Part shown: in pieces, positions 57,496 to 64,000 of the stretch
How positions within the stretch are numbered: the stretch's first letter is position 1
Layout: each line of letters begins with the position of its first letter
From: Bufo bufo
Lineage: Eukaryota > Chordata > Amphibia > Anura > Bufonidae
NCBI RefSeq assembly: GCF_905171765.1
Contig: NC_053392.1
Span: forward strand, 33,224,192-33,288,191
Direction of reading: 5' to 3'
Length of the DNA stretch: 64,000 nucleotides
Notes under the pieces: generated by a model
What the model was told of the DNA's origin: nothing
Databases searched by the model: none
The model's input: only the letters and a program-made list of their open reading frames with translations
Program-made: the position numbers and the translations under genes

Positions 57496-58194
57496 TGAGC
57501 TTCAAGAGGTAGTCCCCTGAAATGGTTTTCACTTCACAGGTGTGCCCTGTCAGGTTTAATAAGTGGGATTTCTTGCCTTATAAATGGGGTTGGGACCATC
57601 AGTTGAGGAGAAGTCAGGTGGATACACAGCTGATAGTCCTACTGAATAGACTGTTAGAATTTGTATTATGGCAAGAAAAAAGCAGCTAAGTAAAGAAAAA
57701 CGAGTGGCCATCATTACTTTAAGAAATGAAGGTCAGTCAGTCAGCCGAAAAATTGGGAAAACTTTGAAAGTAAGGGCTATTTGACCATGAAGGAGAGTGA
57801 TGGGGTGCTGCGCCAGATGACCTGGCCTCCACAGTCACTGGACCTGAACCCAATCGAGATGGTTTGGGGTGAGCTGGACCGCAGAGTGAAGGCAAAAGGG
57901 CCAACAAGTGCTAAGCATCTCTGGGAACTCCTTCAAGACTGTTGGAAGACCATTTCAGGGGACTACCTCTTGAAGCTCATCAAGAGAATGCCAAGAGTGT
58001 GCAAAGCAGTAATCAAAGCAAAAGGTGGCTACTTTGAAGAACCTAGAATATGACATATTTTCAGTTGTTTCACACTTGTTTGTTATGTATAGAATTCCAC
58101 ATGTGTTAATTCATAGTTTTGATGCCTTCAAAGTCATGAAAATAAAGAAAACTCTTTGAATGAGAAGGTGTGTCCAAACTTTTGGTCTGTACTG
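57496..58194 (+). mobile_element. Tc1/mariner deletion derivative (copy 3), 5'-truncated
   Basis: Begins inside the left arm (TGAGCTTCAAGAGGTAGTCC) and lacks the left terminal repeat, but has the right end ...TTTTGGTCTGTACTG followed by TA. Same internal junction as the other two copies. Confidence 0.85.
57781..58053 (+). pseudogene. Tc1 transposase C-terminal fragment (copy 3)
   Basis: Same 90-aa frame as copy 1, but the catalytic-Glu motif reads SLDLNPIE rather than SPDLNPIE. Lacks the rest of the enzyme. Confidence 0.82.
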
Positions 58195-58554
58195 TATATA
58201 TACAAACCCGTACACACACACACATATATACACATATCTATATGCACTTTATACTATTATTTAATTTCTGTCCTCATTTATGATATATCTTTATACATGC
58301 GTGGACAATATTAATCTCTCCCAACCACATATTTTTTGACTTTTGTGTGTGCACAGATTTTTACGTATACATTTATTTTTATTTTTAATATAATGACTAT
58401 GTGTATACATTCTATTGCCTTTTGTACAAAAAAAACCCCTCTAAATTTGTGATTCTTTAGACTTGAAAAAAGAGTGTACTGACTCCGAAACGCGTTGTCA
58501 CTCATCAATAAAGACCATGTCTTTGCGCCAGAAGGTATCAATTGGTGTACTATT
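58195..58554. other. AT-rich sequence with CA/TA microsatellite
   Basis: Imperfect (CA)n(TA)n run at about 58200-58245. ACTCCGAAACGCGTTGTCAC followed by AATAAA near 58480-58515 looks like a dispersed repeat end. No gene seen. Confidence 0.4.
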
Positions 58555-58738
58555 TTAGTGCACAAAACTAGCAGAGGGTAGGGGAATGAAAAGGCTGTGG
58601 CCGGGGTGAGTTGGATCCACGCAGATAATTTTTGCCCTGTTGCTGCAGCGAGCAGTGAAGATGTCCTCCAGTGATGGTAACTGAGTACCAGTGATTCTGC
58701 CAGCTATTCTGATGATGCGCTTGAGGGTCTTCTTGTCC

Positions 58739-61700
58739 TCAGAAGAGCAGCCGGAGGACCCCACTGTAATGCAGTATGTGATAACAGATTCTTTGGTGCA
58801 CCTGTAAAAATTGACTAGCAGCTGTTTTGGGAGTTGTGCTTTCTTCAGACTCCTCAGAAAATAAAGCCTCTGAAGGCCTTTTTTTGGTAATTTCTGTTGT
58901 GTTTTTTACCCATGACAGGTCCTGACTAATATGAACTCCCAAAAATCTGAAACTTTGAACTATCTCCACGTTTCCACCATTAATGCTAATGGGATGGTGT
59001 CCATTTCGTTTCTTCTTCCTAAAATCCAGAATTAGCTCCTTTGTTTTCTTGTTGTTCTTACTCCATCTCTCGAGGTTCTCAACCTCTTTCCTATAGGCCG
59101 TTTCATCATTGTTGGAGATCAGGCCTATCGCGGTCGTGTCATCTGCACATTGTATAATGGTATTGGTATTGTGAATAGGTTTACAGTCATTTGTGAAGAG
59201 GCAGTAAAGCAGAGGGCTCCACACACAGCCTTGCGGTACCCCAGGGTTTAGAGTTACGGAGGAAGAGAAGGGCTTGCCCATGCGTACGATTTGTGGTCTT
59301 TTTGTAAGAAAATCCAGTATTCAGTTGCACAGGTCTGAGCTGAGACCCAAGTTGTTCAGTTTTGTTGCCAACTTGTTGGGAGGGATGGTGTTAAAGGCCG
59401 AGCTGTAATCAATGAACAGCATCCGCACATAGCGGTCTCTCTGCTCCAGTGTGACAGCGCAGTGTGAAGGGTAAGTCAGACAGCATCCTCAGTTGACCTA
59501 TGTGCTCTGTAAGCAAACTGGTATTGGTCCATGGAGGTGCAGATCTTGCTCTTCATGTGCCTTAGGACAAGTTGTTCAAAGCACTTCATAGCAATAGGAG
59601 TGAGAGCCACCGGGCGATAATCACTTAAGGTCTTCACCCCGGCCTGTTTTGGAATTGGGACAATTGTGGAGGACTTCAGGCAAGTGGGGACAATGGCCTG
59701 CTCTAGTGAGCTGTTAAACATACTGGTAAACACTGTTTTCAGCTGATTAGCACAGTTTTTTAGGACTTTTCCAGGAACTTCATCAGGGCCAGCTGCTTTG
59801 CGGCGATTAATGTGGTTTAAGGCCCATTCTACCTCATGTGCTCTCAGCATCAGGGAACATGATGGAGCCTCTTGCTGGGCTAATTTGACGATAGGCAGCT
59901 CATTGTCTTTGTCAAATCGTGCAAAAAAATGATTTAGGTCATCAAGAGAAAAAGACTTTCAAGTGTTGATAGAACAGGTGTTGCTCTTATAATTCGTAAT
60001 GGACTTGATACCCTGCCACATGGAATCAGAGCTTGTAAAATGATGTTCTATTTGTGTTTTGTAGCAGTGCTTTGCCTCCTCAATGCCCCTCTTCAGATTG
60101 GACCTGGCTGTTTTGTACTCCTCTGGGTCTCCCTTATGGAAACGAATGTCACGTGCCTTCAAAAGGTTTTGGACGTTTCTGTTTATCCATGGTTTACTAT
60201 TTGGGAAGGTCCGAATGATTTTGGTATCAGTGACATTGTCCATGCAAAATTTAATATAGGATAGGACAGAGGAGACATAGATGTTTAAGTCTGTGTGATT
60301 TTCCTTTGTAGCTGCCTGTTTAAACAAATCCCAATCTGTGTCCTCAAAACAATCCTGTAGTCTCATTGTGGCTTCTTCAGGCCAAACTCTGATTGTATGC
60401 AAAGTAGGCTTAATCCTGGCGATAAGAGGTTTGTATGCTGGAGCCAAAAACAAAGAAATGTGATCCGACCTGCCAAGATCTACAGTTCTTGAGGTGGAGC
60501 TACAGAACATAATCCGGAGGTGCACCCATCTTTGCCAGTTTCAGAAAGAGTGCTGTGGTCTATTAGTTTTGAAATTATTGAAGATGGGGGGCAGGGGATG
60601 CTGTATAAGCATTTGCTATGTTGCAGTAAACACGGTCTAATGTATTTCTCCCCCTAGTTGGGAATTTAACAAACTGGTAAAATTTGGGGAGCACAGTTTT
60701 GAGATTGGCTTGGTTAAAATCACCCGCGAAGATGAACACTCCATCTGGATGGAAATTTTGCAGACTCTTCGTAATGTCATGCAATTTGGACAGTGCCAGC
60801 TTAATATTAGCTTGTGGAGAAATATAGACTACGGTAAGTAGAACGGTCTACACTTAAGCCTGTGAAGGTTCTCATTTATCCAGGTCATGGTATATCTGTA
60901 AAGAATGCTGTCTTGACACCTTTTTCTGGGAGGTCATTATCACCTACTGACTCCAATTAGGATAATGGAATCAACACCTTTGACCCCATGCTGGGTATAA
61001 TGACCTCTGACCCCATGCTGGGTATAATTACCAGATGTTGATTCAGTTACATATTTATTCCCAGAGAATTCTTGTACAGTCACTTAGAATTGAGAAAGCT
61101 CGTTGGTAGAACGAGTGAAACGTTTTCAAGAAATCTACAGTAAGTCCAGTTGCCTTGATTTATTCTTTACAGGTCTACACTTAAGTGTCATAAGTTCTAA
61201 ATCAGCGGAGCAATATTGTTCAGCAATGACTGTGGAGGTACACCAAGCATTATTGACATAAATACACACTCCACCTCCCTTCTTCTTACCGGACTCAGCA
61301 GTTCGATCCATTCGATAAACAGTCCGATCCGCAAGTTCAATAGCCTCGTCCGGGATGTTAGTATTAAGCCAGGTTTCGATGAAAAACGAGGCGCAAGTGG
61401 TATCAGACGAGATCCTCAGTCTCAGCTCATCGATCTTGTTCACTATAGAGTAGGTATTTGCGACGAACAGGCTGGGTAGTGCTTGCTTGTTTAGGGGGTT
61501 CTTTAATCGAGTATTGATGCCGCCCCTCTTGCCCAGCTTCTGCTTCCTCTCCCATCTTCTCCTGTGCCGTCGCTTCAACGGTATATATATCCACTCGGGC
61601 ACCGATGTCCTTAGAATCTCATCCGGGATATTAGGGGGTGGTGGTGGAACAGGAGCTTTCATTCCGATGTCCAGTAGCTCTTGCACACTATATGCTATGT

Positions 61701-61812
61701 ATGCTGTAGCAAACTGAATACAGTTGCTCGCTGTGCTTAAAATTAAGTAAATAACTATGTAAAAAATAAGAAATTGGCATCTAAATGGAGAGCTCCGGGA
61801 TGCTGCTGCCAT
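58739..61812 (-). pseudogene. L2-like ORF: endonuclease and reverse transcriptase, disabled
   Basis: Endonuclease: NKIDELRLRI, SFFIETWLNTNIPD, GGGVCIYVN, FAGDFNQANL and SDHISLFL. RT: RKAAGPDEVPGKVLK, LSDYRPVALT, NPGVPQGCVWSPLLYCLF and CADDTTAIGLISNNDET (catalytic box with Cys in place of Phe/Tyr). Breaks: the insertion at 60859-61171, frame changes near 60560, 59900, 59400 and 58750. The distal KKTLKRIIRIAGRITGTQLP block (58730-58560) is the usual C-terminus. Confidence 0.85.
60859..61171. mobile_element. SINE-like insertion inside the LINE
   Basis: A 313-bp block bounded by the exact 14-bp duplication GGTCTACACTTAAG (60845-60858 and 61172-61185). It starts CCTGTGAAGGTTCTCATTTA. LINE coding sequence continues across when it is removed. 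I see no clear tRNA-type A/B boxes, so the SINE class is unknown. Confidence 0.75.
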
Positions 61813-61939
61813 GCGCGCTGGCGTCTCCAGTAGTAATTGAGTTGTGTGACTGACGGCTCTAGTACTATCACTCTGTCTTAAAAGAATATTCTAGTTACAC
61901 AAAAAAATAACACCATCAGTCAACTTTACTGCATTATAA

Positions 61940-62241
61940 GGCCTCTTGCACATGACCGTATGTCCTCCGAGACATACGGTCCATGAGCGGTCCCGGAGCG
62001 GCATTGATCGTGCGCATGGGAGTGCACAGCATCATAGAGTACAATGATGCTGTGCACGTCGGGCCGCCCATATGATCTTATAAGAGCGGGACAATAGCCC
62101 AGCGGGTGGCCCGACGTGCACAGCATCATTGTAATCTATGATGCTGTGTGCTCCCATGCGCACGATCAATGCCGCGCCGGGACGTATGGCCCGCTCACGG
62201 ACCGTATGTCTCGGAGGGCATACGGTCGTGTGCAAGAGGCC
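61940..62241. mobile_element. Foldback MITE, PIF/Harbinger-like
   Basis: Ends GGCCTCTTGCACATGACCGT and complement, with a TAA duplication at 61937-61939 and 62242-62244. Inner blocks GTGCACAGCATCAT and complement make almost the whole element a palindrome. Confidence 0.82.
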
Positions 62242-62244
62242 TAA

Positions 62245-63370
62245 GTCAGATGCCTACATCCCAGCGCAAGACTCATGGGGAGTGTCTGTAGCATCAGGTC
62301 TCTGCCTCTTCTTCCCCTCCCAGCTGGAACATCACACATCCAAGCAGGGAAAGCCGCCTCATTAGGATTCACTTCAACACAGTGAATACTAATGAAACTG
62401 TGTTAGATATGGGTTGGGGAAGGGGCCCTCTTAAAGCACATAGACTTTTGCTAAAGAAATTATTAAACAAGTCATCATCAGAATTTGAACTTCACACTTT
62501 CTCTATGTCAGGCAGAAGAGGTACCATTAAACTACAGACCTGCTCTGTTGAAAGAGTTGCATCTACCAATCACCTTAAAGTGGAATTGAGCCCAGACATA
62601 TCCCCACCTTCACCCCTGCAGCCCCCCTGATATGAGTTGCAAGTCCAATTTATATATGAGATAGCCAAGATAATAGTCTATAAAATGATGGGAGTCTCAC
62701 GTCCGAAGCTGCAGTGGATGGTGAGATATGGAGCCTGAAAGTCAAAAGTTCAAAACATTGTTACCCTTTTGCTCATCACTGTATGTGGAATCATAATTGC
62801 ACTGACCCAGAGAATGAAGGGCAAAGGTCAGTTTTGCCGCATAGGGAACACCGTAGGGACAAAAACACATAAAACTGCGGAGGACTTTAGTTTTTCTCCC
62901 CCCCATTTGGAATTTTTTTCCCGCTTACATCTACATTTTATGCCATATTAAATGGAGGCATTAGAAAGTGCAACTTGTCACGCAAAAAACAAGCTCTCAT
63001 AAGTATATGTGAACGGAAAAATAAAATAAAAATGTATGGCTCCAGAAAGGCAGTGGAAAAATATGAAAACGAAAAAATCTGGTATCCTAAGGGTTAAAGA
63101 CCTGTTCAACTTTTTTAGACTCAAAATTACTCTGTACCATCCGTTTGGCTTTTTCCACCAGATATAATGGGGAAAAAAGGAAGGTTTATGAGGGACTGGA
63201 AAACTTTTCTTTTTATGATAAGTTCTTTCCAGGATATCATCCAAGGAAGAGCCAAAATAGAAGAGGAAATAGAGCTTTGGACCCCTGGTCCACCTTCCAG
63301 GACGCCAACCATATAGCTCTCCTAGCAGAATTGCATCAGTAGACACATCCGCTAAAAATAATCTGCTGCC
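62245..63370. other. Unassigned sequence
   Basis: Small ORFs only (for example 62382-62630 +, 63346-62978 -), none recognisable. TTTAGTTTTTCTCCCCCCCA and GGAATTTTTTTCCCGCTTAC near 62890-62930 look like repeat-derived DNA. Confidence 0.4.
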
Positions 63371-63374
63371 TTAA

Positions 63375-63816
63375 AGGGGTATTCCCATCTCATTGATCAT
63401 ATTTTAATTTGTTATTGAAGTGCCTGTGATCATTTTTCTAATTATGTACCTTTATCAAATCCCTACCTCTCTTGGCAAAATTTGTTCACTCCTACCCCAC
63501 TGTTGTCTTCTGGTAACCACTAGATATGGCCACCGCTTGTGTGCCGCATCAGTGGGCCGCGCCTGGGCAGAACATATTGTCTTCCCTCGGCCGGGCCACA
63601 CATCGCTGTACTATACTCGGCCAGGAAGACGTCACCATTGCGCATGCGCAGCGGCGTGCGGCAGCGTGGACGTCGGAAAGGGTGATGTCATAAAGAGGCG
63701 TGGCAGGCCTTCACTCAAATGGCCTAAGCCCGCCCAGCCTTAGAAGCAGGAAACCAGTTAGTGGACAGCAGAGTCGGCTGCAGGTGAGGATGAAATAGCA
63801 AGATGGGAAAACTCCT
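63375..63816. mobile_element. T2-type MITE flanked by TTAA
   Basis: TTAA at 63371-63374 and 63817-63820 bracket AGGGGTATTCCCATCT and ...AGATGGGAAAACTCCT. An inner CpG-rich stretch (CGCATGCGCAGCGGCG) lies near 63640. ORF 63420-63743 is probably incidental. Confidence 0.75.
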
Positions 63817-63919
63817 TTAATAAAGATGGGAAGGAAAGACAGCAATTCTTGTCTTGGAGTTTAAACAAATTTAAACATATTAAGGGATCTAGACACCCAT
63901 GAGATCGCTATGCTAGGCC

Positions 63920-64000
63920 CAGGGGCGTAGCTAGAAATGACTGGGCCCCATAGCAAAAAAATTTATGGCCCCCCCCTCCCAGATCTCCCACCCCCACATA
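63920..64000. mobile_element. Start of a MITE cut by the window end
   Basis: CAGGGGCGTAGCTAGAAATG followed by ACTGGGCCCCATAGCAAA is a dispersed-repeat end I recall from amphibian and fish genomes; the other end is outside. Confidence 0.4.

Larger units (their letters stand above)
58555..61812 (-). mobile_element. L2-like LINE (CR1/L2/Rex group), split by a SINE-like insertion
   Basis: Minus-strand order: N-terminal and endonuclease region (61812-61172, and 60858-60575), linker (60525-59959), RT (59850-58739) and C-terminal block to about 58555. Layout and motifs fit one-ORF LINEs of the CR1/L2 group. Confidence 0.85.

Noticed and set aside
62382..62630. 82-codon ORF as a possible gene
   Set aside because: No recognisable motif or splice support; length is expected by chance.

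Overview
The window is eukaryotic nuclear DNA and looks like a repeat-rich vertebrate genome, most likely an anuran amphibian. That call is an inference from three things: spliced vertebrate genes, a SLC5A6-TCF23 neighbour pair as in tetrapods, and a transposon mix (Tc1/mariner, TTAA-flanked T2-type MITEs, L1- and CR1/L2-type LINEs, a DIRS-like gag, hAT and PIF/Harbinger-like elements) typical of frogs. All calls were made by eye from sequence and six-frame translation; no database search was run.

Host genes occupy about the first 19 kb. Positions 257-6265 (+) carry the last eight coding exons of SLC5A6, the sodium-dependent multivitamin transporter; all eight exons join in phase and end in a PDZ-ligand-like ...ETSL tail. 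Positions 18667-14484 (-) carry a three-exon bHLH gene, TCF23, convergent with SLC5A6. Its exon 2 (bHLH) and exon 3 are clear; exon 1 is a phase-compatible prediction. Both TCF23 introns hold minisatellites: about 59 copies of a 34-bp unit in intron 2 and about 23 copies of a 26-bp unit in intron 1. The only other host-type gene is an olfactory receptor pseudogene near 55.2-56.1 kb.

Positions 20-41 kb are transposons and satellites: a 5'-truncated CR1/L2-type LINE abutting a dead Tc1 element; a 35-bp minisatellite array split by a nearly intact 5.8-kb L1-type LINE; a 200-N assembly gap; part of a DIRS-like gag with a motif-rich 5' region; and a ~97-bp satellite array that has itself received a Tc1 deletion derivative and a ~1-kb foldback element.

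Positions 41.57-54.33 kb form one nest of insertions. A T2-type MITE is split by a hAT transposon. The hAT is split twice, once by a decayed L1 (itself carrying a MITE) and once by a 3.7-kb LTR retroelement. That LTR element has ~1.03-kb LTRs and a single 539-codon acidic, Trp/Glu-rich, Pro/Gln-repeat ORF with no protease, reverse transcriptase or integrase. A solo LTR of the same family sits in the last SLC5A6 intron. I rate this gag-only element as the best candidate for something little described.

Positions 54.3-64 kb hold more MITEs, the OR pseudogene, a third Tc1 deletion derivative, an L2-like LINE interrupted by a SINE-like insertion, and foldback elements. No tRNA, rRNA, CRISPR or operon-type features were seen.
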